Shown: piece by piece, positions 41,711-54,392 of the stretch | How the letters are laid out: every line of letters starts with the position of its first letter | Numbering within the stretch: the first letter of the stretch is position 1 | Assembly: GCA_026225945.1 (NCBI GenBank) | Contig: JAMJFZ010000199.1 | Span: 68,860,501 to 68,924,500 of the forward strand | Reading direction: 5' to 3' | Source: Cricetomys ansorgei | Lineage: Eukaryota > Chordata > Mammalia > Rodentia > Nesomyidae | Length of the DNA stretch: 64,000 nt | The notes under the pieces: model-generated | What the model saw: only the letters and a program-made list of their open reading frames with translations | Databases searched by the model: none | What the model was told of the DNA's origin: nothing | Made by a program: the position numbers and the translations under genes

Positions 41711-42738
41711 TTGGTTCTGACTATCTGGGTTTGGAAGGGGCACTCTGGCTCCATCTGCTGCTGAGAAATGTTATAAAGGTGAGGTCAGGCATGGAGAGTG
41801 TTACAGGTTGCTACTGCTGAACTTGGGTAACAAGCTATGGTGGCTTGGGCAGTGGGCAGCAATGGAGGAGGGAGGAGGCCTGGGCATCTGGATTTTTTTC
41901 CTCAAGGTTGGAGGCAAAAGCAGCTCTTGCTGTGGTATGGTCTCAGATGTTATATGATGGGACTTTGTTAAGACAGCTGTGGGGGGAGGCACAGCAGGGG
42001 CATTAGGACAATATGATTCTTGAGACAGTGCATCACCAGAAGAGAGAGAAGGTCCAGGACTGTGCTCTGCACTTTCATACCAATGGAAAGTCAGAGAAAG
42101 AAGAGAAAATGATGACGGGGACTAGGAAGGTGTGACCTACAGAACAGGAGAAAACCCAGGAAAATGTGTAGTTCTAAAAGCCAAAGAGTTTGTCTTCAAT
42201 ACAGGGGAGAAAGGATAGAACTTAAGAGAAAAGGGGCATACAAGGGAAGAAATGGTCTGTGACTTTGAGTGAATCAAGAACACAGTATGGATGAGCATGA
42301 GCGGATGTTATATTTGCCAAAACCATTTAGTCATCTTAGTTTACCTTATGCCTCTTCTTCTATCACTAAGAAAAGAAGAAAAGAGAGGAAGAAAGAGAAA
42401 TAGAGCAGATGGGGCTTTACAAAGGTTTGCCAAATGCTAAGTCACCTCAGTTCCACTGTTTCTATGGCTTAACTCCTGCCACCATCCTATGAAATGTGGA
42501 TTACTAATGTAAGCAAGAGGTACACTTCAGGACAAAGACCACAATATAATGCTGTTGTGAATCCTTCTTTGACTTCTTTTACAGTCCCTCTCATTCTAAA
42601 AATGACTAGGTGTGAAGAGAATTGTGCTATCTGGTCTCCTATGGGGCTGTGTGATACGTTTGGTTTTCTCAGCCAGCTCTCAGCATTTCTGTGCTCTCTG
42701 TATGTAGGTTTCCCATCAGGCTATTCGATTCTCTTGAG

Positions 42739-42961
42739 CAGTGGTTCTCAATCTTCCTGATGCTGTGACCCGTTAATATAGTTCCTCATGTTGTGGTGAC
42801 CTCCAACCATAAAATTATTTTCATAGCTACTCCATAGCTGTAATTTTGCTTCTGTTATGAGTCATAATGTAAATATTTGATATGCAGATGGTCTTAGGTG
42901 ATCCTGTGAAAGAGTCATTCCAACCCCAAAGAGGTCATGACCCAGAGGTTAAGAACCACAG
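42739..42961 (+). mobile_element. URR1-like hAT DNA element, second copy
   Basis: Begins CAGTGGTTCTCAATCTTCC and ends GGTTAAGAACCACAG, i.e. terminal inverted repeats. Flanks CTCTTGAG and TGATTGAG match at 5 of 8 positions, a worn target duplication. Opposite orientation to the copy at 32.4 kb. Confidence 0.78.
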
Positions 42962-43491
42962 TGATTGAGCATGGACTAGTGGGACCTAGGCCCTGCATGC
43001 TGAACAAGAATCAACAGCTGTTAGAAGGCATAGTAAGTACCAAACAATGCTGGTAGAGGGGCAGCTGCTTTAAATCAGGGCAAGTCAGTTACTATAAGCA
43101 TCAGTCACAAGCAACAAGGACTGGACTTAAGAGAGCTAGGGAAAAGAGATCACTTTGTACCTTCTCAGTGTTGGGACATCAGGATTCAGCCCTCAGCTAA
43201 TTTACCTTATGCCTTAGGATGTTATACCACTGACATGCTGGCGTTTAACTAGCACCTTTTGTCCTGACTTTCCCTGTGAGCCTAGACTCATAGAGAGGAG
43301 CTACTCACTTCCTGAGTCCACTTGAAGGTGCAAAGTTATTTTTAAGGTGGCATGATTCAAACAGAACTTTAGACAGCACACTGTGAGCATGAATTTATAT
43401 GTATCCTTTTGAATAGATCATGAGTCAATGAGATATGTGAGCCAATACTTTTCTGGATGATTTTTTTGAATGAGTTTAATTTTTTGGTTCC

Positions 43492-43615
43492 TTAAAAAAA
43501 AAAAAAAAAAGATAAGGTTTCATTTTGTTATGTGACTAGATCGCTTGATCTCACAATCCTCCTGTCCAGCTTCCTTCATGCTCGATGACAGGTGTGTGCC
43601 TCTATACCTGGTTCA
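43492..43615 (-). mobile_element. B1-like SINE, degraded, with A18 run
   Basis: A run then GATAAGGTTTCATTTTGTTATG to GTGTGTGCCTCTATACC. Confidence 0.5.
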
Positions 43616-44400
43616 CCAAAGAGTTAACATTCAGAATGTGGGCTGCCCTTTCTAATGTGTAGGCCTCATCCTGAAGACTCCCATAGAGAGGTGGGAACTG
43701 AGATACTGTCTTCTGGCCTTAGACTGACTAGTTTTATTTTCCCTGCTTTTGGACTTTGGACCATACCATCTACTCTTCTGAGTTTTCAGATTGCTAACCA
43801 GAAGTCTTGGGACTTGCTGGCTTCCATCATTACAGAAGCCAATTCCTTTAGTTGTATCTACATAGACCCTATGTTGTGCCTCTAAAGAAGATGGTCATTA
43901 CTGTGTGTTCCACAGCCTTCTCCATCTCCGGGATGAAGCTGTGGGCACAGCTGTTTGATGAAGCCTTACCCTTATATCCAACAGTTTAGAAGTAGATCCT
44001 GTTGTTCCTATACATAGCACACATCCCACTAAAGTTCTTATCTAGAGTACACCAGGTAGGGTAGCCACTGCTGCTTTGGTACAATATCCTCTGCTACAAT
44101 TCTGAATAAAGCAGGAAGACTTTTTTTTAAAATGCTACGTAGATATCTCCTCACGATGTCTAACTCTCTTCTCTGTGGGCTACAGGCCCAAGCTTCCACT
44201 TGGATCTCTGGTGCCCACTCCCATCTGGTGCTATACTCAACTCTCTCTCCTGCTACAACAGATATCAGAAAGGAATTCAAAAGAAGGTGATTCTTGCTAT
44301 GATTCTGGGGACAGCAATTCATTTTGCAACTATAATAAATACCAGACTGAGGACACAGAACTGTCATACCTAAAGTAGATTCAGCTTTAAAAACAAAATA

Positions 44401-44492
44401 ATGGCTGGGGATATAGCTCTAGAGTATATATAGCACTTCCCTAACATGTTCAAGCTGCTAGACATCACAGAAAGAAAAAAAAAGGGGGGGGG
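44401..44492 (+). mobile_element. ID-type SINE with A/G homopolymer tail
   Basis: GGCTGGGGATATAGCTCTAG head; tail of A then ten G at about 44483-44492. Confidence 0.6.
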
Positions 44493-45109
44493 GTTCACCA
44501 ATTCTGCTGTGTGAGCTAGATGTGTAACTAGTCTGGACATTTACTTATCAGGAGCTGTAAAAGGGGAAGGCAGACCACCTGATTTAGTAATGGGAATCCG
44601 TTGGCCTCATCTCCTGCCATTGCAGTCAGACAGAGCCAAGTATGAGCTTAGGTCATCTACCACTTAAGACCTAGGCTTCCTTCTCCCCTCAAAGGAGAGA
44701 GTTAAGACAATGAAAATAAGTACAGATATTTTTTTTTAATAAACTGACAAAAATAAATTAAAAAATGTATAATGTATCATAAATCCGATTTAAGAACAGA
44801 GGAAAAGCACCAGAAGTGGAACCTCCAAAACTACATGATGGGACAAGCAAAGAGCATTCCCTTAGGTCTGGGGAAAGAATATTAAAAAGGGCATACATGG
44901 AGGTCCTGTGGAAAAGCATCTCTCAATTTCCTATACAAAGGAAGTCACAACAGCCAATTTCCTGTGATGGTATGATATTATCACAATGATTTCTATACAT
45001 CTATCAACATTTCTTTTTTAAAAGGTCCTTCAGTAAGTATATACTGTAATTCTAAAACATAATTAAAAAAATCATCAATCTAAAAAGAAAAAAGACATAC
45101 ACTGAGGGG

Positions 45110-45760
45110 CACTAGTGAAGATACAGAGATACTGGCTAGTAGGTATAGTGTCTTAAAAAACTGGGAGTTAGTCAGAAAGTTAAACATAGCTACTATATGA
45201 GGAAGCACCACACATCATTGCTCACAGCAGTACTTAATACCCAAGAAGCAGAAACAACCTTGATGTTCAGTAAGTGGAGAATAGATAAATGAGGTCTGGA
45301 GAGGTGGTTCACTAGTTAATAACACCTGTTGCCTTTTCAGAGGACCCAGCTTTGGTTCCCAGCACCCACATAGCAGCTCACAACTATCTGTAATTTGAGT
45401 TCTGAGGGATTCAACACCCTCTTTTGACCTCCTTAGACACCAGTAAAGTATGCGGTGCATATAAATACACATGCAGCAAAACACTCATACACATAAATTA
45501 TTTTTAAAAATAAATAAAAAGTGGTATATCTATGCAAAGGAATATGATACGGCAATGAAGGAAGGAGAAAATTGCATACTCTATGATTTCATGTATACAA
45601 AGTATCTTCAACAGGGAAACAAAGAGGCAGAAAAGAGACAAGTGGCTGCCAGAATCTAGGTAGGAAGGTGTAGCATGAAATATATCTGCTAATGGATATC
45701 AAGTTTTTGAGGTGAAGAAAGTTCTAAAATTGACTGTGGTAAACTGTTGAACAATTCTGT
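45110..45760 (+). mobile_element. Old L1 fragment interrupted by a B2/B3 SINE
   Basis: GTGGAGAATAGATAAATGAG before the SINE and GGTATATCTATGCAAAGGAA after it are neighbouring text in L1 3' ends, so the SINE inserted into an existing L1. Confidence 0.7.
45290..45522 (+). mobile_element. B2/B3-family SINE nested in L1
   Basis: GGTCTGGAGAGGTGGTTCAC head, CCCAGCACCCACATAGCAGC body, AAATAAATAAAAA tail. Confidence 0.85.
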
Positions 45761-45774
45761 AAACACTAGCTTTA

Positions 45775-46982
<1,208 letters not shown>

Positions 46983-47003
46983 CTTCATCTATTCCATAGC
47001 TTT
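46983..47003 (-). CDS. Ptk2: PTK2 box 7 neuronal microexon (21 nt, KSYGIDE)
   Basis: A 21-nt exon between acceptor TTGCAATACAG and donor GTAACA. Joined to the A left by the Tyr397 exon it reads KSYGIDE, and the last G joins CC of the next exon to give Ala, so inclusion replaces Thr412 by KSYGIDEA (net +7). This matches the box 7 insert of neuronal FAK. It adds an extra tyrosine between Tyr407 and the kinase domain. The 3' splice site has a UCUCUC tract followed by UUGC close to the AG, the arrangement associated with SRRM4/nSR100-dependent microexons (regulation inferred, not shown). Confidence 0.92.
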
Positions 47004-47035
47004 CTGTATTGCAATTAAGAGAGAAAAAAAAAAGT
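47004..47035 (-). promoter_or_regulatory. Box 7 3' splice-site region with UCUCUC and UGC
   Basis: In gene sense: a run of ten T, then CTCTCTTAATTGCAATACAG. A PTB-type UCUCUC followed by UGC within about 10 nt of the AG is the layout reported for SRRM4-responsive microexons. Binding is inferred. Confidence 0.45.
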
Positions 47036-48183
47036 GGAAGACCTTGCTTAGAAATTACTAATAGCAATTAAATTAACAACAACAAACTTGGAAAGTACAT
47101 TTCAATAGTATTTAACTATTTTAAGCATGGATGAATAAAAAAATTACACACACATAACTAAACATCTTTGAGTTAACTCAAAGGCATTTAAATCTGTATT
47201 TCATAAATTCTGGTTAAGAGACATTTGTATTTCCTAGTCAATTGTAAGTAACAAAGACACAAACATGGACTCTCTGAAGAAATAGCTAAAGGCTACCAAA
47301 ATGGTAAACTCAAGTTGAACTGACTGCCTAAGTTGCTATTGGTAGCCCAACCTATGAACCACATCTCAGCTCAGATATTACAGGGACTTTTGAAATGCAG
47401 GTGAACATGAACAGGACGTGCAAGCCTCAGAAGCCTGCTTCCTTTCCCTTCATTTTTGTAATGTCTCCTTTAATGCATATAGAAAATCCAAATGAGAACG
47501 CTTTTAGAATACTCCACAAGAGTACAGAATCTAGTTCTTTTGCAATACATGAAATCAAGTCATTTGGACTTAAAAGTTAAATTTTTAAGGCCTAGATGTG
47601 GGGTTAAATTAATTAATTGATTGATTGACTGATTTGTACACCAAAGTGAAAATTCAAGAATGTATCCAATTCAAGATATGGGGGTAATGTACTCTCAGGC
47701 AGGTTCTGGGACATGCAGATTTTCCTCCACTAATAAGGTGTATAATCACTATGGAAAGAGTATGTTGACATTTCCAAGCTGGAATAAGCATTCAAGGGTT
47801 CTGTGCTGTTCTTGCTGTGCAAGTTTTTCCCAGTTTTTCTTGGATGGAGGACTAGCTTTTTCTAGTGAAAAGCAATGAAAATAATTTCAAGGAGAAAAGC
47901 AAGCCATTCGATGTATGCAAAAACACATTTGAACTTGAAATAATATTAATTTTCTATAAAGGCAAAACAATCAATGAAGGCTACGTTATCATAGAGCCAG
48001 AAAATGAGATCATAAAAATTCTACAATTAATTGAATGAAGCTATTTCTGGTATCTGCATTTCAGGCTTCTGACTCTAAGGTAGACACACAGACTTGTACC
48101 TAAAAGTCAAAGAACATTTCTGTTAGGCGCTCAAATGACAGATGCATTCTAAAGCTTCTCATCATGAGATGTAGCCTACTCAC
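47004..48183 (-). other. Intron between Tyr397 exon and box 7 (repeat-free)
   Basis: 1,180 bp, AT-rich and without recognisable mobile elements. A short tetranucleotide-like AATT/GATT stretch lies at 47605-47632. Confidence 0.88.
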
Positions 48184-48240
48184 TTGAGGGCATGGTATAT
48201 GTGTCTTCCTCATCGATGATCTCAGCGTAGTCATCTGTCT
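48184..48240 (-). CDS. Ptk2: PTK2 Tyr397 exon (residues 393-411)
   Basis: A 57-nt exon in phase 1/1, acceptor TTCCAAACAG and donor GTGAGT. It encodes ETDDYAEIIDEEDTYTMPS, the acidic FERM-kinase linker. Tyr397 in the DDYAEI motif is the autophosphorylation site; once phosphorylated it binds the SH2 domains of Src-family kinases and PI3K p85. Tyr407, a second reported phosphosite, lies in DTYTM. Glu393 is split with the upstream exon and Thr412 with the downstream one. This constitutive exon is bracketed by the two optional microexons, box 6 about 6.0 kb upstream and box 7 about 1.2 kb downstream, so splicing can alter the sequence on either side of Tyr397. Confidence 0.98.
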
Positions 48241-48833
48241 CTGTTTGGAAGGAAACAGAAAGGTTGGGTGAACTCAAACGTGTGACCGCTTGGCCTTCAA
48301 AATCATTTCAAAGAGCAGAATTCTGTGCCCAAAATCCACACTATACAAATGTTCTCCTCAGAATACTAGGATTCAGATTTTGCTCATATGTAATTATGGA
48401 AAGAAAACTGTCATTGTGGCTCAATGTCAGCACATGCACGGACTTGTTTAACAGAAGGTAAACAGGGTAATAGTCCTTATGAGAACCAGATGTGAAGTAA
48501 GCACTACAAAATTCAAAGGAGATGTCTACTTAGACCAGAGCTCTCCCTCAACTACATCAAATGCACACCTGAACCACACTGTAGCCTGTTGGGAGTTCCC
48601 AAGTGAGACAGGTGTCCTCAAAGTTCAGTTTATTCCATTTATCCTGCAAGGAGAATTGAGAGCTTCTCCTCAGAGAACACAGCGACCCAATTTCTGAGGA
48701 GACTATAACTGGGCTGATCTATTGAATTTATTCTGGGTTGAAACAAAACAAAACAAAACAAAATCCAGGAATTTATCTTTTGGTGTCTTTTTACACAGGC
48801 AAAAGATCTGATAAAAAGAGTAAGAACAAACAA

Positions 48834-49040
48834 GCCAGGTGGTGGTGGCAGCACATGCCTTTAATCACAGCCCTTGGGAGGCAGAGGAAGGTGGGTCTCT
48901 GTGAGTTTGAGGCCAGCCTGATCTACACAGTGAGTTCCAGGATAGCCAGAGTTACAGCAGAGAAACCCTGTCTTAGAAAAACAAAACAAAAGCAAACCAA
49001 AAAACAAAAAGAAAGAAAAAAGAATAAGAACAAACAAACA
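48834..49040 (+). mobile_element. B1 SINE, TTGTAACTC variant, with A-rich tail
   Basis: GCCAGGTGGTGGTGGCAGCA head; GATAGCCAGAGTTACAGCAG is the reverse of the variant block; long AAAC/AAAG tail. Confidence 0.92.
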
Positions 49041-49654
49041 GCATATTAAACTGACTTATTTTTGAGATAAGGTGGATAAATTCACAGTTTCATTAATTCC
49101 TTTCATAAATGCAGCAACTCAACTCACCATCATAGTACTGAGAAAGTCAAAAGTGGTGGAGGAAACAGCCACTGCTGAGCAATACCAGTGCTATGAAGGC
49201 AGCTAAGTGAATTCTCTGGAGGAGACCTACACCTGATAGGTCACTCTGAAGGCTGGAGAGGATTTGCAAAGCTACTGATGAAGTCTCAGACAGTGGCTTG
49301 ACACCTATACTGAAGCCCAAGGGCTGTAAGTGCTTTCTCTTGTGCACCACTGAGATCCAAAGCACACAAATCAAGGGAACTCCAGAAAGCACTCTTTCCA
49401 GTGGTATAGATATTAGCTACTGCATGCACTGCAGCAGGAAAATCACTCACTGCCATGAAACCCCTAAAGGGAAGAATGCAGTTCTGAATGTATTATCAGC
49501 ACTAAAAGGGATTTAAAAAAAAAAAATCTGGCTGGAGAAAAACATACCACCAACAAATCAACTCATCTAAGTCCTAGATGACAGGTACATATTCTATACT
49601 CTCCTCACATTTATAAGCACCATGTATATAGAATTAAAGCAAATTTTTAAAATG

Positions 49655-49815
49655 TGATATGCATAGCATTTTGCCTGCATGTATGTCTGAATACCATTTG
49701 CATGTCTGGTACCTATAGAGGCCAGAAAAGGGCATCAGATCCTGGAATTGGGGCTGGAACCTGTCCTCTGGAAGAAGCAGCCAATGTTAAATTCTGGGCC
49801 AACTCTCTCCAGCTT
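49655..49815 (-). mobile_element. B2/B3-family SINE fragment
   Basis: TTTTGCCTGCATGTATGTCTG to CCTGTCCTCTGGAAGAAGC. Confidence 0.65.
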
Positions 49816-50379
49816 CTAAAGCACAGTTTTAATGACCCCGAAATGTCACTTTCTCCTCTTGCCTCCCTCACTGGGTTCTCAGTGTTTTGGCACCCTGCAG
49901 GGCTGCCACTTTGCTTTTGTGTAAGATAGCCTAATAGGGTAGAGGGAGCTTTCACGCATCTCTAACAACCATGAACAGGTGGGAGTAATTGAGACAACAC
50001 AACACTCAGATTGGTCTCTGCCAATTCCTTTTTTTCCACTGGTAATATAGTAGACGGAATAACCACACTGTCCTATAAACTGAATGCACTAAGGCCACTG
50101 CAGCACCACTTTCTGGGCAGCAGCAGACCACAGACAACAAGCTCATGCCAAAGCCAATCCTCTCAGGTAACTGAAATCTACTGACTGAATGAAAGGTGTG
50201 AAACAGAAGATGACACCAATGGCAATGACCTCGACATAGTCTTAACCATGTCCTAAAGCTCATGTGGGCTCACAATCAGTTTTGGTTTCTGCTATCAAAG
50301 TTTTCCTCAAACTAATTATCCCTACTCCTTGTTCTTAATTCTCTTAATGCCATCTTTTAATTACCACATATTAGTTTGC

Positions 50380-50525
50380 TTCCTTGACACCTATCTGTCT
50401 ACCTCTCCAAAGCAGAGTTTACTGAAGGAACATCCCTATGTGTTCCTTTTTTCCTCAGCATCTAGTGCAGTGCCTGGCACAAAGCAGGTACTCAGAAGTT
50501 ATGTGCTAAGCAATGAAGATGAATG
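50380..50525 (+). mobile_element. L2-like 3' end remnant
   Basis: CATCTAGTGCAGTGCCTGGC and AAAGCAGGTACTCAGAAG match the L2 3' pattern. Confidence 0.55.
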
Positions 50526-50994
50526 CACAGTGGTAACACAGTGAGGATAGTGTATTCCCAGGACTTGAGAAACTTGTGTAGGGTTGTACAGACAACAAGC
50601 AGCAGGTAAGGCTGTAGTAACTGGTTTACTTGCTAATGCCATAGCCATGCCTTCATGTGTACAAGAGAGTAGCATGCACCTATGGGTTATGATGATGAGA
50701 TGATGGTAACAGGCATTGAGACAGGCACAAGCAATGGCTGGCACTCCTGATGCTGTTGTTCATGAGGGCTATCCAAGGACCTGAAAGTAAGGAGTTCCTG
50801 TCCACAGACCATTTCAGTCAGTCTTCATTCAACTCAAGTGCCTCCAAAACCCCCAGGAGATATCAACGTGAAACAATTTGCAAGGCAAGAAATAGAAATA
50901 GCTTATATACAGCAGGCTAACATCAACATGGATTTGTTAAAATAATATTGCCTACATTTCAGCTAATTCACAAAAATCACAAGAAAGGGCCTAT

Positions 50995-51145
50995 ATTTGT
51001 CAGGTGTAGTGACTCACTTCTGAAATCTCAGCACTTGGAAGGTAAAGGCAATAGGATCATTCAACAGTTAAGAGTTTAGCTTGGGCTACAGAATGAGATC
51101 TCATCTAAAAACAGCCCCCCCCCAAAAAAAAAACAAAAACAAAAC
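50995..51145 (+). mobile_element. B1-like SINE, degraded
   Basis: AGGTGTAGTGACTCACTTCTG to TGAGATCTCATCTAAAAAC, then C9/A tail. Confidence 0.6.
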
Positions 51146-51687
51146 CAGGAAGGGTTTCTACATTTTCTAAAAAGTTATTTGAGTTCTACATAAACCTCTG
51201 GGGACTTATCAGATCTGTGTGGATGCTTTGTGGATCAATTCACACAGACCACACTGTGAAAGGAACAGAAATCAGGAAAAGTCTGTATCTTTAGGGATTG
51301 TGGGGATAGTGTGATACTGGTAACAAAGGTGATTTATATGTTCAAAATCCCTGGGGTGCTGTGAAAGTCAGGTAGAAAATGCCCCATATAATGGCATCAC
51401 AGGAAGGAAAAAAGGGAAAGGCTCAGAGATCTGGGCACCAAGAAAAAAAAAAACAAAGATAACTGGATCCATATTCTCCACTTGAGGTACCTAGGCTGAC
51501 AATTGCTGGACAGTGCTAGAGTGTTCACACTGACATTAGCCCTCAGTAGAATCCTCGTTCAAAAGCTCAAACTGAGGAGGTAGGTAGGTGGATCTCAATA
51601 CAGCTCTATTTCACAAAACCTTGGTTTTAAGATACTATACATATGCCATACATATGCCATAACATACATTATTATCTTCCAAAGTGT

Positions 51688-51862
51688 TTGGAGCCAGGTG
51701 TGGTGGTATATGCCTTTGATTCCAGCACTTGGGAAGCAGGTGCAGGTGGATATTTTGTGAGTTCAAGGCCAACTTGGTCTACATAGTAAGTTCCAGGACA
51801 GCCTGAACTACATAAAAGAAAGACTTTATCTCAACAAAACAAAACAAACACAACAAAAAAGT
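51688..51862 (+). mobile_element. B1 SINE
   Basis: GCCAGGTGTGGTGGTATATG to AGACTTTATCTCAACAAAAC. Confidence 0.88.
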
Positions 51863-51959
51863 ATTTTGAAACTATACTTGTGAGATCAGACAACATAATT
51901 TTGGGGCATAATTTTGTTCCAGGGACACTCACAGAAAAGTTCATCAGACCTGTGAACTC

Positions 51960-52102
51960 AAAAGTCAGGTATATACACTTGTCATCCCAGCTATGAATGA
52001 GGCTGAGGAGGGAGGATCATTTGGGTCCAGGAGGTTCAAGGCCAACTTGAGCAGCACGGCCAAGACCATGTGTCAAAAAAAAAAAAAAAAAAAAAAAAAA
52101 GA
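51960..52102 (+). mobile_element. B1-like SINE with A28 tail
   Basis: GAATGAGGCTGAGGAGGGAGG and CCATGTGTC followed by 28 A. Confidence 0.65.
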
Positions 52103-52320
52103 GGGATGGGAATTTAGCTCAGTTGGAACACCTAGCACACAAGGCCCCAAGTCTAGTCCCCAGCCCCACATGAAACTGGACATGGTGAGACACACCCATA
52201 ACCCCAGCATTCAGAAGATGAAGGCAGGAGGATAAGAAGTTCAATATTATCCTCAGTTACATAGCAAATTAGACATCAGCATGGGCTGGACAAAACCCTA
52301 TCTCAAAAATAAGGTATAAT
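52103..52320 (+). mobile_element. B4-type SINE
   Basis: ID-like head GGGATGGGAATTTAGCTCAG joined to a B1-like body ending CCCTATCTCAAAAATAA. Confidence 0.7.
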
Positions 52321-54231
52321 AAACTGGAAAAAATAAACAAAAGTAAGTATTGTAAAAACAGGAACTTTTTAATTTAGGGATATTTCTGTAATTTGTATGT
52401 TTCACAATATGAAAAGGAAGGTCACAGCTCAGAAAACAAGAGACAAGTTTTCATGTGACAGCCCAGTCAAAGGAGACAAAGCCACTACTTTGAACCTGTC
52501 AACTACTGAAACTGTCAACATTTGTGAGTGGCATCATAGGCTCACACTCTGGCACACATGCCCCCGGAACTTCTTGTCTGGGCTTGCCTGGTGTTTATGA
52601 GGGATGCACTGGTGCAGCATGGATACTGTCCTTGGGTCTGTAGAGAAAAGCAATGTCCTTCTCTCTGGAGCTGAAACTGTGATTCCTGGTGTGTTGGGTA
52701 GGACACATAACTCTGCTTTCACTTCTTCCTAACCCTCAGCAGGCATTTTTGGTGGAATAGGCGGGCACCTAAAACTCTTAACAATTGTTCTCCTGACTGG
52801 CTTTCCTGCTGCTCCTGGGCCTTGGGAGGTAGCTTGTGCATGTGTGTGTGCCTATGCTGAGCCATCAATCCCAAGTACTAATACCACCACAAGGGCTGGC
52901 TCATTTAGGCAATTTAGGAAAACTAATCAAGCTCAGGGTCTTATCCTGCCAGGATTAACAGACATGTCACCAACTCCACAGAAACAGTATAACAGTGCAA
53001 AGAGGTCTTTTTCTAGAAACGTTGACAAGGCCATATTGCTCAAAATCTTAACAAATTACCTGACCTAGACCAGAAGTGAATACTTCTTTGTAAGAGGCCA
53101 GAAGAAGAAATGTTTTAGAATCGAACTCCTATGGCAAGGACTTGGCTTTGCTGTTCAAACCAGAACCTTGGGAGGACAGGTACCAGGCCAAAAAATAGAT
53201 GAGTCTGTGTTCGAACACTTTATGAAGACTCTAGTTTGAGTTTTACACAATTCGGATATCATTAAGTGCTAGTTTTCTTTAGAAAAAATTGCCTCAACTA
53301 TTAAAAGTATAAAAATATTGTTACCTTACGTGGCACTACTAGAACAAGTGGGCCTTAGTGTCTTATGGACCCCGGCAAAGACTATAACTCTGCTACTCGC
53401 TGTAAAATAAGACATAGCCTTGCTCTGGCTAACTCAGTACTAGGAAATTTAAGTGTAAGGAAAGTACATATGAATACCTGCATTGCATCCATCTGTAGTA
53501 ACAAGACTGCTTGTCAATAGTTGTCTGCATCTGTGCCTAGCAGTAATCCTCACAATGACCACTGGAGTCTTTTCTTATGGAGAGGCAGGGGTAAGCAAGC
53601 TGCTACGGTCACTTGCAAGTGAGCTGGTGACAGAATGAGACAGTGGAGAAGCCAAGCCTAGAGCCCAAGCCCCACCTCTGGTCTCTGCTGGTTAATGTCT
53701 CCTTCTGTGACGAGGCACAGGAAGGCTAGTGGTAGTCAGAAACCTCAGGATACAGAGTGGCAGGTGCTCACACCTGATTATCACAGAGGACCCCCAGAAA
53801 TGAAGCTCCACACTGGCTTTTAATTCCATACAAAACATCCCCTTTTCTGGAGTTATGTTGGTTACAAATGCTCTTAGTAGTCTGTTTGATCACTCTCTGC
53901 AGGTTTACCTCTCCATCACAAAACATATAGAAGTAAAAATCTCCACTGAAGGGACTCTGACATTCAACCACAAGAAAAAAATAAAAATGTCCCTCTATTT
54001 TAGTTTATAAAACATAATCTTCTGGAATAAATACACCAAATTTTGTACAGGAACTACATAAAACAGACAAGAACCCTGATACTAAATGTAATTTTAAAAT
54101 AACACCAAATACTGAGAAAACAGTAATTTTTACTATTGCTAGTAATTCTCTAATAATCTCAGCTGAATGACTGCTAAGGATCACTGCCTCTCCTTTTTAG
54201 TACCTCATTCATAAATTAAAGAGTTATTATA

Positions 54232-54237
54232 CATGCA
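54232..54237 (-). promoter_or_regulatory. UGCAUG motif 51-56 nt downstream of box 6
   Basis: Minus-strand TGCATG in the intron just after the box 6 donor. UGCAUG is the Rbfox binding motif and, within about 100 nt downstream of a cassette exon, usually promotes inclusion in neurons and muscle. Function here is inferred from position. Confidence 0.5.
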
Positions 54238-54287
54238 CCACATGATTATCTCACAGCAGTTAACACAAATGTGAAAATAAATATTAC

Positions 54288-54305
54288 CGTCCCCACTAAT
54301 TTCAT
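54288..54305 (-). CDS. Ptk2: PTK2 box 6 neuronal microexon (18 nt, DEISGD)
   Basis: An 18-nt exon between acceptor ATCTGCAG and donor GTAATA. In phase 1 it reads DEISGD, which matches the box 6 insert described for brain FAK (FAK+6). The preceding exon, outside the window, must end in G: G+AT gives Asp with box 6, G+AG gives Glu393 without it, so the frame is kept either way. The insert falls four residues before Tyr397. Published work reports that box 6/7 isoforms are enriched in neurons and change how Tyr397 is autophosphorylated. The upstream pyrimidine tract is very long, with UGCAUG motifs on both sides (separate entries). It is too short for ordinary gene finders. Confidence 0.9.
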
Positions 54306-54321
54306 CTGCAGATCCAGGTGG

Positions 54322-54327
54322 CATGCA
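54322..54327 (-). promoter_or_regulatory. UGCAUG motif 17-22 nt upstream of box 6
   Basis: Minus-strand TGCATG lies between the pyrimidine tract and the box 6 acceptor. Upstream UGCAUG is more often repressive, so the pair could tune inclusion in opposite directions. Confidence 0.45.
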
Positions 54328-54392
54328 AAGAAAGGAGAAGTAGGGAAGAGCGGGTAGGAGAGACAGGAAGGAAGGAGAGAAGAGAAGGAAAC
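54328..54392 (-). promoter_or_regulatory. Long CU-rich tract upstream of box 6
   Basis: On the minus strand about 60 nt are almost wholly pyrimidine, with repeated TTCTCT, TCTCTCC and CTTCCTTCC blocks. Such tracts bind PTB (PTBP1), which silences neuronal microexons in non-neuronal cells. The tract is much longer than the tracts of the constitutive exons here. Confidence 0.5.

Larger units (their letters stand above)
48241..54287 (-). other. Intron between box 6 and the Tyr397 exon
   Basis: 6,047 bp. SINEs at 48.83, 49.66, 51.0, 51.69, 51.96 and 52.1 kb and an L2-like remnant at 50.4 kb. 52.33-54.2 kb shows nothing recognised. No further in-frame microexon identified. Confidence 0.88.
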
